From Reticulascus tulasneorum (Eukaryota; Ascomycota; Sordariomycetes; Glomerellales; Reticulascaceae), in contig LSAX01000013.1 in assembly GCA_001557505.1 (NCBI GenBank), positions 310,001 to 374,000 on the forward strand: a stretch of DNA of 64,000 bases, given 5' to 3'. Within the stretch, counting starts at the first letter, position 1. Every line of letters starts with the position of its first letter. Of the stretch, positions 47,682-59,205 are shown piece after piece. Under the pieces are notes generated by a model that saw only the letters and a program-made list of their open reading frames with translations, made no database searches and was not told the DNA's origin. The position numbers and the translations under genes are program-made.

Positions 47682-49692
47682 ATGACCATCTCTACAGTTC
47701 AGGCGTCATCGAACGACCTCTCGGACGGAAGCAACGAAAAGGATGTTCACGAACATGTCGAAGTCACCGCCTCTGACGCGATGACTCCTCTGACCGAGGA
47801 CCACGCTGATGGAAAATTGACGAGAGAAACAATTCTCGCTTATATTGTATGCTAATTCTATGAGTTCTCAGAGTGTGGCGCTGACACCTCTAGGCTATGT
47901 GCGGTCAAATCAACGCCTACATCATGTCCTTGTTGATACCAGCTACAACTCTCCCCTACATCAACGCAGAACTTGGTCCCAGTCCGAACGCTGTTTGGAT
48001 CACCATCTGCTGGACTCTCGGAGCCTCTATCATCGTCTCCATCGGCGGCCGTCTCTCGGATATCTTTGGTCGCCGGTACTTTATGATGACCGGAGCCATC
48101 ATTTCGATCTGTGGTACACTGGTCGGGGCCAACGGCAGGAGCATCAACCAGATGATTATTTCCGGAGCTCTGTTCGGTATCGGAAGTGGATTCCAGGAGC
48201 TGTGCTATGCTTGCGTCCAGGAACTTGTCCCAAATCGACATCGAATCAAGGCCGTCGGCGGCTTGGATGTCTCACTCGCTTTGGCCTTCAGCTCGCCACT
48301 CGTCTCCTACTCGTTCATTGCCTACCAGCCCATTGGATGGAGAGGTGCATACTGGTATCTCTTCAGCTTCCACTGCTTTGCATTCATCCTGCTGTTTCTC
48401 TTCTACAACCCTCCAGACTTCGAGATGAAGCATCGAGCCGATGGAAAGACGAAACTGCAGTTGCTCGCTCAACTTGACTATGTTGGAGTATTCCTCTTCC
48501 TGAGCGGAGGTGTTCTATTTCTTGTTGGTCTTAACTTCGGCGGCCGAACTTATCCATGGCGTCATCCTGCTACTATCACCCCCATTGTTGTAGGGTTAAG
48601 TCTCTTCGTTGCTGTCGGCTTCTGGTGCGCGTACGCAGACTTGAAGTACCCACTGTTCCCTCCAAAGCTGTTCAGAAAAGTTCGAGAGTAAGTTTTCGAT
48701 CTCATCCATTGAAAGTTAAGAGCTGGAGACTGACCAATTTGTTTCCTAGGTTCGTAATGGTTATCGTCGTCTGCTTTGTCGGTGGCATGCTATACTACAG
48801 TATGAATGTGCTCTGGCCCCGTCAATCGCAAGCATTCTTCGTAGGTCCTGAAGAGATCATCATGCGAGGAGTCTATGCTACAATATTCTCGTGCGGCACC
48901 TGGTGTAAGCATCCAAGCAATTTGATTGGGCATGGAGTCTAGCTAACAAGGCCTACAGCCGCCGGCCTGATTACTGTTTTCATATGTTCTCGTCTCCACC
49001 ACGAGAAGTGGCAACTCATTTTCTTCACGATTGTGCAGACAGCTTTCATCGGATCCATGGCTTCCGTCGGTTCCACTGATAAGGCGCAAGCCATTGTCAC
49101 GGTAGTTCTCGCGGCCACAACCATCACACCACCGCAGTTGTTGTCGTTCACCATGTTGTCTTTCGGTTTGGAGGATCAAGAAGATCTGTGAGTACAACAT
49201 CTTCCTTGATGAAATCATGCACATACTAATGCTTCTGCCTCTAGTGGGGTTGCTGTCGGTCTCGCTGGCACATTCCGTCTCTTCGGCGGCGCCGTGGCAA
49301 CAGCCCTCTACACCGCTATCTATACAACTCGGTACACTTCAGCGCTTCCTGGTGAAATGACGGCCGCAATTAGCGAGGCTGGTGTTGAGTTTTCCGAAAC
49401 CTTACTCGCCGGTCTTGTCAAAGCTGGGACAGTGAACACGAAGGCTGCCTACAATGCAGTCGCCGGCATTACACCGAGACTCACCGAACTTGCTATAGAA
49501 GCCGCACGCCAATCATATGTCAAGGGGTTCAGCCTCGTGTATCTAATTGCCATTGCCTTTGGTGCCATTGCAACTATTGCAGCGGCTTGCACAGTTAGCA
49601 CGGACAGATCGAAGAAGAACAACTCTCGGGCCGTGATTATGAAGTCAGAGTTGGCTAGGACGGATGCAGAGATGTCGAAGACGGTGGTATGA
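47682..49692 (+). CDS. MFS transporter, fungal TRI12 type, 596 aa
   Basis: Plasma-membrane efflux carrier of the major facilitator superfamily (14-helix type). The TRI12 family includes the trichothecene pump and siderophore or drug exporters. Five exons restore one frame: 47682-47846, 47894-48687, 48750-48904, 48959-49187 and 49245-49692, with introns of 47, 62, 54 and 57 nt. A 55-residue polar N-terminus precedes the first helix. MFS motif A is present as GGRLSDIFGRRYFMM. Further visible parts are the central loop DFEMKHRADGKTKLQ, helix FVMVIVVCFVGGMLYY, the motif GLAGTFRLFGGAVATALYT, and a Lys/Ser-rich tail. Its partner on the divergent side is the NmrA-like protein. The cargo is unknown. 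Confidence 0.94.
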
Positions 49693-49899
49693 GAATCCTA
49701 AGGCATAATAGGTTCAATAGACACCATTGGGGTTTCATGTTTGACCCGGAAGTGTCTAGAATCACAAATATAGTGACACATCCCGCGCTTCCGCGCCCAC
49801 TCGTTTTGTGTTCAAGCAGCCTAGATGAAAGACGTCCTGAGTGCTATGAGCCTGCCACACATTTATAATTCATGAATAATGCATTTGCTTTCAACAACT

Positions 49900-50054
49900 G
49901 GTGAGATGGCCGAGGTAAGTAGTTCAGCGGTTCCTGATCAGTTTGATATTGTCTAATATCTTCAAGTTGGTCTAAGGCGCGAGATTAAGGCTTCCCGGAG
50001 GCAATAAATTTTCTCGTCTGGTAACAGGCGTGGGTTCGAATCCCACTCTCATCA
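49900..50054 (+). tRNA. tRNA-Leu(AAG), interrupted by a D-loop insertion and an anticodon intron
   Basis: The acceptor stem GGTGAGA (49900-49906) pairs with TCTCATC (50047-50053, one G-U pair), with discriminator A at 50054. The D-stem GCC/GGC is at 49909-49911 and 49976-49978. The anticodon stem CGAGA (49980-49984) pairs with TCTCG (50012-50016), and the loop reads TT-AAG-G, anticodon AAG at 49987-49989. A canonical-position intron follows base 37 (49991-50010, 20 nt) and starts CTT, complementary to the anticodon. A long variable arm (CTG-GTAA-CAG) makes it class II as expected for Leu. The T-arm is GTGGG-TTCGAAT-CCCAC (box B GGTTCGAATCC). The D-loop is interrupted by 52 nt (49915-49966). 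Without both inserts the product is 83 nt, normal for tRNA-Leu. T5 lies 8 nt downstream. It may be functional or a pseudogene, depending on whether the D-loop insert is removed. Confidence 0.82.
49915..49966 (+). other. 52-nt mRNA-intron-like insertion in the tRNA D-loop
   Basis: Starts GTAAGT, contains CTAAT (49953-49957) nine bases before the terminal AG, and is 52 nt long, the same size and signals as the spliceosomal introns of nearby genes. It splits box A after TGGCCGAG. The insert itself contains TAGTTCAGCGG (49920-49930), which fits the box A consensus. The exact borders are ambiguous by two bases because AG occurs on both sides; the GT-AG placement is used. Confidence 0.75.
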
Positions 50055-50061
50055 ACCTAAA

Positions 50062-50066
50062 TTTTT
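50062..50066 (+). terminator. Pol III terminator of tRNA-Leu
   Basis: Five T residues eight bases after the tRNA 3' end, a normal RNA polymerase III stop signal. Confidence 0.8.
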
Positions 50067-50325
50067 GCTTGCTTCGTCCTGGATATGTTGATATCATCGA
50101 GGTGCCTACAATGAGCAACGGCCGAATCTTCTGTGCTTTGCAGTGTGATACTCCGCACATGTCAACTTTACAGAATGTTTTGAAGCTCCTACTGTGATCT
50201 AAATATAGGAAATTCTTGTTTCTATGCTCAGTCTATATCTGGGTATATGACTTCACATAGGCGGCCAATAGATCAAAATGCGGCACCACAAGGCCTTTTC
50301 CAGCGGTCTTTGTCTAGCCGAATCT

Positions 50326-52456
50326 TTATTCCGCTAATTTGACGCTCGGATCACCCCGAGGTACATTGGAAACGTGAGTCTCTGTCTTAGAAAAGCGCCA
50401 GGCCGGGATCCTGCGATCGAAGAGTTCATCGAGCTCGGCGAATGAGCGCCCCTTGGTCTCAGGCACGAAGTACGCGACGAGGATGTAGATGAATGTTCCA
50501 GTTCCGAAGAAAAAGAAGACTAGACAAGGCATTAGCATTACAGGATTTAATTTAGGAGTAATGAAAAAGATGTGCAAAGTATCCCATGGAAAAAGGGCTG
50601 CCCACCAGTCTTGCTCATGCCCATGCTCGGAGCATTCAACATTATTGGGGTTATATATACGTAGACAGTGGCCATGCCCTGGATAAAGAAGATAGCAACT
50701 CCCGTTGACTTGGCGCGAAGCCGTGTGGTCGGCGTTTCGGCCACGTAAATGTAGCCCATAACGCCAGCGGATAGCGCCTGGCCAATGGCCCACAGGACAC
50801 TACGATTGAGTCAGCTCCAGGCTTACTGACATGATAAACGGAATGGAAGGAAGTGGAGCTGTAGGCTCTGCGCGGGCAGCTTACGCAAATACAACGAGAA
50901 CTGGACCAACCGCCGAGCTGTCGGTGCGTAGCACACCTCCAATGACGAGGAGCGCAACAAGAGCGAGAGGCGAGCATGCCAGTAGTAGGGTGCGTCGCCC
51001 GAAGCGCTCGACTAGAGGGACAGCGGCGAAGAGGCTGAGAATAGACACGATGCTACGCGGATGTGTTAATGGCAAAATCCCAGCGCAACATGCTGCGACT
51101 TACTTGGTAGCAACCGTGCCGAGGAAGGGATTTTGAAGGCCGGCCTTCTGGTAAAAGTAACTTGAGTAAGTGCCGATTATGGGTACACCCATTGCGACCT
51201 GCCAATGCCACGGCAGAAAGGAGACAAACAACCGACGCTACTCGAATTGGTCAGCAGCTGGCAGAGATGTGAACTACGCAGGGGCTACTGACAAGGTTGG
51301 TGCCCTGGAATACTTCTAGATAAGAACCACCCTTCTGGGCTGACTGATTCTCGTGCGTATTCTCCAGTTCGACTAGCATTTTTCGATACTCGGCGTCTAC
51401 GTCGTAGTCCTCGACACCTTTGTACACCTTGCTAAGAATCTTTTTGGCCTCGTACTCCCGGCCGTGCATGCAATGCCAACGGGGCGACTCTGGTAGAAAC
51501 ACCCAGGCAATGATGGCGACTCCGGTAAGGGCAAACTGGGAAATAACCGCGCGGCGCCAGTTCTCGGGCTTGTCCCGGGTAACGATGTTGAGGGCGAGGG
51601 TAGATAGGAAGGCACCAATGGTATACTAAACCCTCCGAGTCAGCATGATTGGACACTAAGACCTTGAAGAATGTTTATCGTCGGAATTGTAGTCGGCCAA
51701 CTTACGGAAAGCTGAGTTAGGCTCATTAGAGCACCACGACCGGCAGTAGGAGCCATCTCGCTAATGTAGACAGAAATACAACACTGAGCAAGACCGATCG
51801 AGAAGCCCTAATAAAAGAAGCATTTGTTAGTTAGACGCATTACTCTTGTCATACATGGTGAGAAGAGAAAAAGTGGTAAAGATTCTTCTTACCGCTAGCA
51901 GGCGAGCGCCCAACCACATGGACCAGGTTGTGGCAAACTGCTCCAGGATGGCGGCCCCAATCATGACAAGTTGTACGGAAAGAATCATCCATTTCCGGCC
52001 AAGAGCATCAGCCGGCCAGGAGCCGACAGCGGCGCCAAACATAGCTGCCACATTTTTGAGAGCTGTTTCGGATAAGAGTCAGTGTGAGAATCCAGAGTAC
52101 TAACAAGTAGCCCGGATAACGAGCGAGACTTTCTACTCACAACCCCAAAGCGCGACATGCTGGGCATTTAGCACATATTTCCCGTTAGGCTGAAGAGCTC
52201 CAAAGGTTTGCATGAAGCCTCTTAAGGCAATGATGCTGCCAGACATCTGAACTTGGTAGCCGTCCGATAGAGTTCCGACCGCGGCACCAACGCAGAGGAG
52301 GGAGGCATAACGGTACTTCTTGATGCACTGCCACAGCGTCAGGCGTTCTGGAGCAGCCGCAGCGGCAACCTCAGTGGAGGCTGGGTCCGAGATGTTCTCG
52401 GCCATGACTACCTCAGGGTAGGCAGCTTGAGTCGCGTCGGTCTTGTCTTTTCCCAT
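50326..52456 (-). CDS. MFS sugar/H+ symporter, 536 aa
   Basis: Plasma-membrane sugar importer of the MFS sugar-porter family, closest in style to maltose/alpha-glucoside permeases. Eight exons on the minus strand, all phase-consistent: 52456-52141, 52062-51893, 51807-51706, 51625-51293, 51237-51104, 51052-50885, 50799-50606, 50519-50326. Introns are 51 to 86 nt, one with a GTCAGT donor. Diagnostic motifs: SWPADALGRKWMI (motif A), FLPESPRWHCMHGRE at the end of helix 6, VERFGRRTLLLACSPLAL, and the C-terminal VPETKGRSFAELDELFDRRI. The N-terminus is 45 polar residues. It lies on the same strand as and downstream of the Zn2Cys6 regulator, and near a glycoside hydrolase, which suggests uptake of the sugar released by that enzyme. 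The substrate cannot be decided from sequence. Confidence 0.94.
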
Positions 52457-53200
52457 AGTGTTGTTTGTGCAGTTAGTAGTTGGTGAGGCTCTTTGCAATA
52501 GGTATCTTATCCACTTGAGTCTCTCAGGCCACTGGGGTGGTGTCATATATAGTCAGACAGAAACTCATCGCGTCCTGCCTGGCAAGGCAAAGAGTGCGAA
52601 GCATCTCGACGATGAGGACTGCCATCTAGAGCCCGCTTCGGCGACCAGATGTCCTGGGGTTTGTGGGGTAACATGCGCTAGCCTCGAAATCTAGCCCACC
52701 AAACTAAGTTTGCGGGGACCCCAGATGCTCGGATGCCACCTGATGGTTGGGTCAGGGGAACTACATCACGGAGGCCGATGTTTATCCGCCCATCTGGACG
52801 GTAATACAGTTCCTGGAGCTCTGCAAGTGAAGTTGCGCAGCCAACTTCAGGCGGTCGGAGAATGTTCCTGCGCCAACAATTGGGCTGAATCACGTCGCCA
52901 TCCATACAGAAGAGTTGCACCGGCCTATTCTGGAAACAAGCAAACTCCTCACATGTCATGCTGTTCGCGAATCACAGCCACTCATCTCAAGCTATGGCAT
53001 TGTGGCAGTAAATTCATTGGTGCCTAGAAAGAGCTAGGACTCGATGATGCAGAGCTATGTAATTTCTGCTAACACTATTCATACAATCTGGAGTCCGGCC
53101 GCCCTCCAAGAAGAACGAGGCTGGGAAACAGGCTGTGACAATCTCCTTGATGCTGGCCGATCTGTGCACTTCTAGCCCGCCCTACTCATGACGCATCACT
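52457..53200. promoter_or_regulatory. Transporter promoter and 3' UTR of the regulator
   Basis: 0.74 kb between the stop of the Zn2Cys6 regulator and the start of the sugar transporter, both on the minus strand. No gene is supported here. A binding-site pattern for the neighbouring regulator could not be defined by eye. Confidence 0.45.
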
Positions 53201-56200
53201 TTACAGCGAGGCAAGGTGTAGTAGGCGTTCTGCCGCCGCGAGAAGCGCATCCCGCATGAACTTGGAGTCATCGCCTCCGGTGCCAATGCTACTGCCACTG
53301 TTGAATATCGCGTTGGGGACCTCTGTAGCCCAATCAGAGTAGGAGCTAAATATCTGCGCTTCCCCCTGGGTGGAGTCCATGGTGTCGGGCGGAAATCCAT
53401 AGCCCCTATCGAGAGGAACTTTTTGATATCGCATCCCAGTGCCAGGCCCTGAGCTCGTGCCCAGACTGGTGGCGAATGGTGTCATCCCAGTCAGCGCATC
53501 AATCTCGGCCGGAGTGTATAACTGCCAGGGCTTATGGCTCTGCAATTCCGGCTCCATAGGGTCTGGTGCATAGGGAAAGTCAGAGATATCAAACCCGAAT
53601 ATTGTGTCGCACTGCATCGGCGACGTGCCCGGCCGCTCGTGGCCACTGGCATAGCAGTGCATGTCGTGGAACTCGGCATCACGACAAGTCGTGGCTTGCT
53701 CTGTCCCGGGTTCTTCTGGTGTGGATTGGGCACTCCCACCTGGAATGTGAAGGCCGTCAGCCTCAACGTATGCCTCCCGATGATCCTGTGGGCTGCCAAC
53801 GGGCTCACATTCGGCATGGGGTACCGGAGATGACGGACGAGTGTGCTCCATGCTAGCACTGGGAATAGAGTGTTAGAAAGTAGGCATGAGTATGCGAGAT
53901 GCTTCAATGCTAGACTCACCACACCATGGCAAGCATCACGAGACCCGCGTCGCGCACGAATGTCGGAACGAAAGTCCTGCGCGGGTCCCCGGTCATACGC
54001 AATGCTAAGCGGAGGACGAGATCACGCCTGGAGCTGAACCTGAGAATGATGGATGCCGCCACCGTAAAAATGCCAGCCCTATGTGTCGTAATGACCGTCT
54101 CGGCCGCATCGAGCGCTTGCGTGCACAGACGGGTTGCCAGTGTGAGCAGGAGCTGCTGTTGTTGCTGCTGCTGGCGAGCCGACAGTGACCAAAGAGGACG
54201 ATTCCTGGCGATATAGATAACAAGCAGCAGCCAACAGCTGATCCCATCGTGCCTCAGATGCCAGCTCAGGTGTTGATTACCATTTGGCCGACACCAGTCA
54301 CGGATCCACTCTTCAATGTATTCCCGTGTGTGCTCTAGCTCCGCATCCAACGTGCGGCCGGCCTGAAATTTACTCTTTGAAAGCTCATCGACCCTTCGAC
54401 GGACGTCGCGCTATACAATATTAGTAGTTAATCAGTCTAACAAACCGTCAGGTGTTTATTCTGTAACGCACATCAAGTTGGAAAAGGCTATAAAATGCTC
54501 CCAGGGAAGTGGCATGGCCGCCACGACTCATTTGCATCATTTCGTCCAGGTCGGCATCGTTGTAATCGAATTGGGGTAACTCTATGGGAGAGCGGCCAGA
54601 GTGTGTAAAGAACCTAATGGTCCGAAACGGGAGAAAATTAGTGAAGGGAAGTGGTGCGAGCTGAGGGAACTCGGTATGATATACAACGTACCGGTGCTCG
54701 TTCAGAATCATGAAGCCTCTTGTGCGAATGTCATTCCACCTATATTTCTCAATCAATTCTGCATCGAGTTCGTCCTTTTTGTACCGTCGCGGGAGGTTGA
54801 GACCAATTTCCGCCGCCATTCTCGGAATCATGGCAGCACGCATCCATCGCTTTTCGTCGAGGTATGTCCCCGAGGATGCGCCCCATCTAGATAAGAGCTT
54901 TCTCATTCAAATTTTAGCAAGCCAATCGCCATGAGGGAAAAAGACATGGGTGCGTACAATCTGCGCCTGGATGATGTCGATGGATCGCGCGCCAGTGGCA
55001 AATACCACGAGTGTGAGCTTCTCAACATGGGCATGAAGGCAGAGTGCTTCGGTTACTTGCTCGTCTTGCCCCGATCCGAGAGACGGGTGAGTCGAGAGTG
55101 CCGTCGCTCCCAAGGCTAGGATCGTTGTCGTGAGCAGGGCCGACCTTTTTCGCACAAACTCAAGAGAGTGGAGGTTCGGGTCAAGAACAGCCCATTGAGG
55201 GTGGCACAACTCCCAGTAGCTAGTTTACTTATTTAGTTTTCGTTTGGAATACCAATAAATCTGTAGGATTATGGTGATTCCTACATACGCCTTGAAAAGC
55301 CGGCCCGCCTTCTCCTCTGTCACAAACCCACGCTGGACAGGGTCGAGGGGTGCGGCGACGTCACGCTTCGATCCGAACAACCCGTGCTCGTAGTACCGAC
55401 TTTGCTCTTTCATGACCTCTTGCAGGGCCTGGGGGGTCCACTTACTCAGTAGGGTTGCGTCTTCGGCTGGGAGATCAGTTGTAGACAGTGCCGTGGGATG
55501 GCGCGAACGCTTGCGGCCATGGAGATCCCAGCCTCGCTCAGCCAGCTCGGCGAGCAGCCACATGGGATCCTGCAAACCTTTGGACCCAGAGTCCACAGTG
55601 TCGCTGCGGCGGCCCTCGACGGGAAACTCGTTGACAATGTGTGCAAGGAGGCGGCCCGCCCTTGTTCGTGATGTCTGGGAATCCGCAATCACATCCATCA
55701 CCGATGTATTTGGGTCCCGCAGCCTCTCTGCCCCAGGCACGTCCCGGCGCAACGTCTCTTGGGCGCACCTTCCGTGGCTGTCCGACACGTTAGAGCCCGC
55801 GGCATCTACGCTGGCGTTACCAGGTGGCGATTGACCTGGAGTATCGACCGTCTCATCGAGACTATACGCTGGTGAGCTATCATCGTCCTCGCTATTCGAT
55901 TGAGACCGGGGCGAGAAATTATCTCGAATTCCGCTTGTTGCGTCTTGGTGCTGTTGTTTGTCATTTGAAATGAATTGACCCGGGCTCGAGGATTGTGCAT
56001 TGCCCGAGTCGATGCGGTCAAGCAGTCGCTGAAGCGTTCGAAAACTTGGTTTGCATGCACTTCAGTACGGCTCAGAATCAATCTTGTGCCCGTTTAACGG
56101 GCTCACCGTGGTAGAACACATACTTTTTGCTTCCCTTGACACGTCCGCGCCGACTTGCCGTGAAAAGGCACGGCCTTGAGGTGAATATACATCGACGGCA

Positions 56201-56668
56201 TCGTAACTCGCCATCTTGAACTTCACACTTGGTCTTGGCCTGATCGGAGCAATATAATTAGCCTTACGACGTCATCAGATACGTTGCCATCAACCACCCA
56301 TTCACTGTCGAAATGGGAATGAATGGCCCGCAGACGGCCAACCTGAATGGACTGCAACGGGCGATTATCTTACCGATCGGCAACTGGTGGCAACAAGTCG
56401 GTTAGCAGGCCTTTTCACGGCTACTGGAACTTCTCCAAGGTCAGACAGGCGGCAAAGAAACACTCACGCTTGGCAAGCCCGGCTCGGCCGATGGAGAGGA
56501 CTGGGGGCTACGAAAGTGTCCCCCATTGCCCGATGAAGTGAAGTCACGGCAAATAGACTCGGTAGGCGCCCAGGAGTAGGAAGAGCTGCATGGAGGAGGA
56601 TCCATAAAGCTGAACGGAGGAGCTGGGGAATACAAGGAGCTGGTGTTGGAAAGTCTAGTGGCCGCCAT
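53201..56668 (-). CDS. Zn2Cys6 transcription factor with fungal-specific regulatory domain, over 900 aa
   Basis: Likely nuclear regulator of the surrounding metabolic genes. Well-supported exons (minus strand): 56239-56124, 56044-55289, 55219-54958, 54897-54472, 54410-53920, 53858-53201, in consistent phase, giving 902 codons. The binuclear cluster ends with AKTKCEVQDGELRCRRC and SRPC. A coiled coil (FRTLQRLLDRI), an acidic linker, and a regulatory domain with LFKAYWELCHPQWAVLDP and the helix RWMRAAMIPRMAAEIGL follow. The 5' end is uncertain. A short exon ending ...RLVATSCRS before a GTAAGA donor at about 56359 supplies the second Cys with correct C-x6-C spacing, but Ala stands where the first Cys should be. 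The ATG at 56668 opens a plausible Ser/Pro-rich N-terminus whose join to that exon needs a weak donor or contains a frame break. It is divergent to the dioxygenase. Confidence 0.83.
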
Positions 56669-57327
56669 TATATCAATGCAAGTAGCGTCCTCCGTCGGCT
56701 ATCATTGTCCCTAGGGTCATCTGTATGTAGCTCTGGGATGCGGGGCCCCACGGGGTAGCGGGGGAGAGTGCCAAGCGGAGCTTGTTGAGTTTCCTCCCGA
56801 TCTGCTAAATTGATGGTGGGGGGCAGTCGTCGGCGTGAGCTGGCTAGTTCTCCCATACCCCCGTCGCGATGGTTCATTGCGCCGTCCTATCCATGTGAGA
56901 ATCTCAACACAAGTATTCCTTCTGTGGCATAATATGAGGGGAGTGGCTGGATGCTCCGCTGATCAGCGACAAAAGAACCGGGGTTAGGTTGGGAAACCTG
57001 CTCCAAAAAACGATCAAGGCACTTCAGATGAAAACCACTTTACAGGAATCATGTAAAGGGAAAAGAAATCATAAAATGGAATTGGCTGTCGAGAGAGGCT
57101 TAGAGCGTAGTCTGTTGTAAGTGTCCTACCGTAATACGAGCGGTGCCATGTAAAGCATCGGCCATTAGCCCTGGATCTAGTAGCCGAGACAGGTTCTATA
57201 AAGTCTTGTGCCTAAAGTTCGGACCGCACATGGACTTTACCATGCGCAGTACAACTCAGTATTTCTCATATGACACCCAATTTTGACGACCATTAATATC
57301 CTTGACGTCATCAGTACATTATATCCA
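56669..57327. promoter_or_regulatory. Divergent promoter, Zn2Cys6 regulator / dioxygenase
   Basis: 0.66 kb between the two start codons, a typical arrangement for a regulator and its target. No specific motif was identified. No gene is supported inside. Confidence 0.5.
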
Positions 57328-58593
57328 ATGTCAACTTCCGCCGAGATCACTACAACGGCTAATGTGCCTCTCCTTACCACCATACCCAAGTCATGGACGA
57401 CACCGACGTACGAGCACCTTACCCCAGAGGAGGCCGATCACTTTCTTACCAAGGGCTGGCTCCATGTCAAGAATTCCATCAGGCATGAGTATATTGATAA
57501 GTGGATGAAAGACCTCTGGACGCGCATCGACTACGACGAGCATGACAAGTCTACTTGGACTGATCCATACCTACATCTTCCGCGTCATCGTGAGGTTCCC
57601 GCAGAAGAGTTCGCTCCGGAGGCCTGGCGCAAGATTGTCGATATATGCGGAGGTATCGAGAACATCGACCCGGTCCGCGAAAGGCATTTTGGGGATGCCT
57701 TCATCGTTAACCTTGGTAGTGAGGAAAACACCAAGGATACGGCGGCCTTCAAGCCGCAGGATCAGAATGGATGGCACACGGATGACGACTGGTACCGCAT
57801 GTTCCTTGATTCGAGCGGTAATAACTTGACCATCATCCACGTGTTTGCCGACATTCCCGCTCGTGGCGGTGGGACCTGGGTATGCGAGGATGGCATTGAG
57901 GGTGGGTCAGCTCTGTGACCTAACTGATTACCTTGGATGACCGAGCTTTGCTAATAACGTATGTGTGTACTCACAGGTGTTGTCAAGTGGCTCTATGACC
58001 ACCCCGAGGGCTTTGATCCCCCTATCAATGGCGCCAATTGCAAGCACATCAAAGACTGCTCCGAGTTCTCGACTGTCGTGGCGGAAAAAGGCGACGTCAT
58101 CATACTTCACGGGCTTCTACCACATTGTCCCAGCCCAAACTACCTGTACTACCCACGCGTAATAGGCAACCCGCATGTTTCCCTGCATAGCCCCCTGAGC
58201 CTGAATCGCGCAGATGGCAACTATGTAAGTGCCAGAGCTTGCGTGCTCTTTCCCTTTTATACCAAACATGGCTGAATCCCTTACTCTTTCAAGAGCTTGC
58301 TGGAGCGAGTGGTGCTCAGGAATCTGGGCCGTGAGTCTGTCCCCGAATTCAAACCAACCCGCGAGCGGAAGTTCTGGTATCCACGCAACGCGGGATTCAA
58401 ACGCGCCAAGGCCGAGGGCGAGCTTCGGCGCATGGTTGCCGTCGCCAAGGCCAATGGTCTTGATGAGAGCACCGTGGATAGCATCTATCAAAGACGAGGC
58501 ACAAAGGAATTTGCCGAATTTGAGCTGCGAAACGGTTTTAACAAGACGGTCAATCAGAAGGACGGATTGCTAATGGATCAGCATACTATGTAA
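57328..58593 (+). CDS. PhyH-like 2-oxoglutarate/Fe(II) dioxygenase, 373 aa
   Basis: Predicted non-haem iron oxygenase of the phytanoyl-CoA dioxygenase fold, which couples 2-oxoglutarate decarboxylation to substrate hydroxylation. Exons 57328-57901, 57977-58224 and 58294-58593, with introns of 75 and 69 nt (GTGGGT and GTAAGT donors). The metal ligands are visible: His150 and Asp152 in GWHTDDDW, and His241 in GLLPHCPSP. Arg252 (YPRVIGNP) is a good candidate for 2-oxoglutarate binding. GGGTWVCEDGI and the late RADGNYSLLERVVLRNLG are characteristic of this fungal subgroup. Start is ATG 57328; the open frame before it begins with TTG. No targeting signal is evident, so it is probably cytosolic. 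The substrate is unknown. It is divergent to the regulator and convergent with the SDR. Confidence 0.92.
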
Positions 58594-59205
58594 GTGCCAC
58601 AATCAGCCGATGAAATTCATGGCCCATTCCACAACTGGCAACTCTCCCGCTGACTGGGCATGTGCCTCCTGAGTAGGAAATTCCAAGCAGAAGCTAAAGC
58701 AGTCGCGGCTGTGTAATTTCTTCTCTATTCTTAGGGGGCATGGGATCTTGGTAGTGCTATTATCTGTTCCAGAACCGCCGAGGCAGAGCGATGAAATACA
58801 TGCCATAGCACAAGCAATTCATGTATTCGATTAACGATGTGGTTATCTCCCCAAATCGCCTTAGCTATCCAAACAAGTTTCCCGAAACGGAATGCCGTAG
58901 TGGCTGTCCACATAAGTACCTTACTTTATGTTCCTGCCCTCTCAATCGAGCTACATGTCTTCCAGCCGTATGTTGTTGCCTGGAACCAACCTTGCATAAG
59001 TGTGATACGTCATGCTACAAAGGATGTTTTCTAAAGGTGAAGCATTAGGGTTGCTCGAACTTCCATCGTGAACTCATATGTGCTATCATCTTCCCAATGC
59101 CTTGTTTGCCCGCCGTAACGATCTACGCAATATACCATCCAGCTAACCTACGGGATCGGCTTAGTCTAGTCTACAAATCCACCATGGTACGTGATGATAA
59201 AGCCA
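58594..59205. other. Convergent intergenic, nothing recognised
   Basis: 0.6 kb between the ends of the dioxygenase and SDR genes. Short frames such as 58821-59048 have no domain. Confidence 0.5.

Noticed and set aside
47845..48477. 210-residue open frame overlapping the TRI12-type transporter
   Set aside because: It runs in another frame through clear transporter exons and intron 1, and its composition is not protein-like.
49900..50054. Two separate tRNA fragments instead of one interrupted gene
   Set aside because: The two acceptor halves pair over seven positions, and removing the inserts gives an 83-nt tRNA with all arms, so one gene is the simpler reading.
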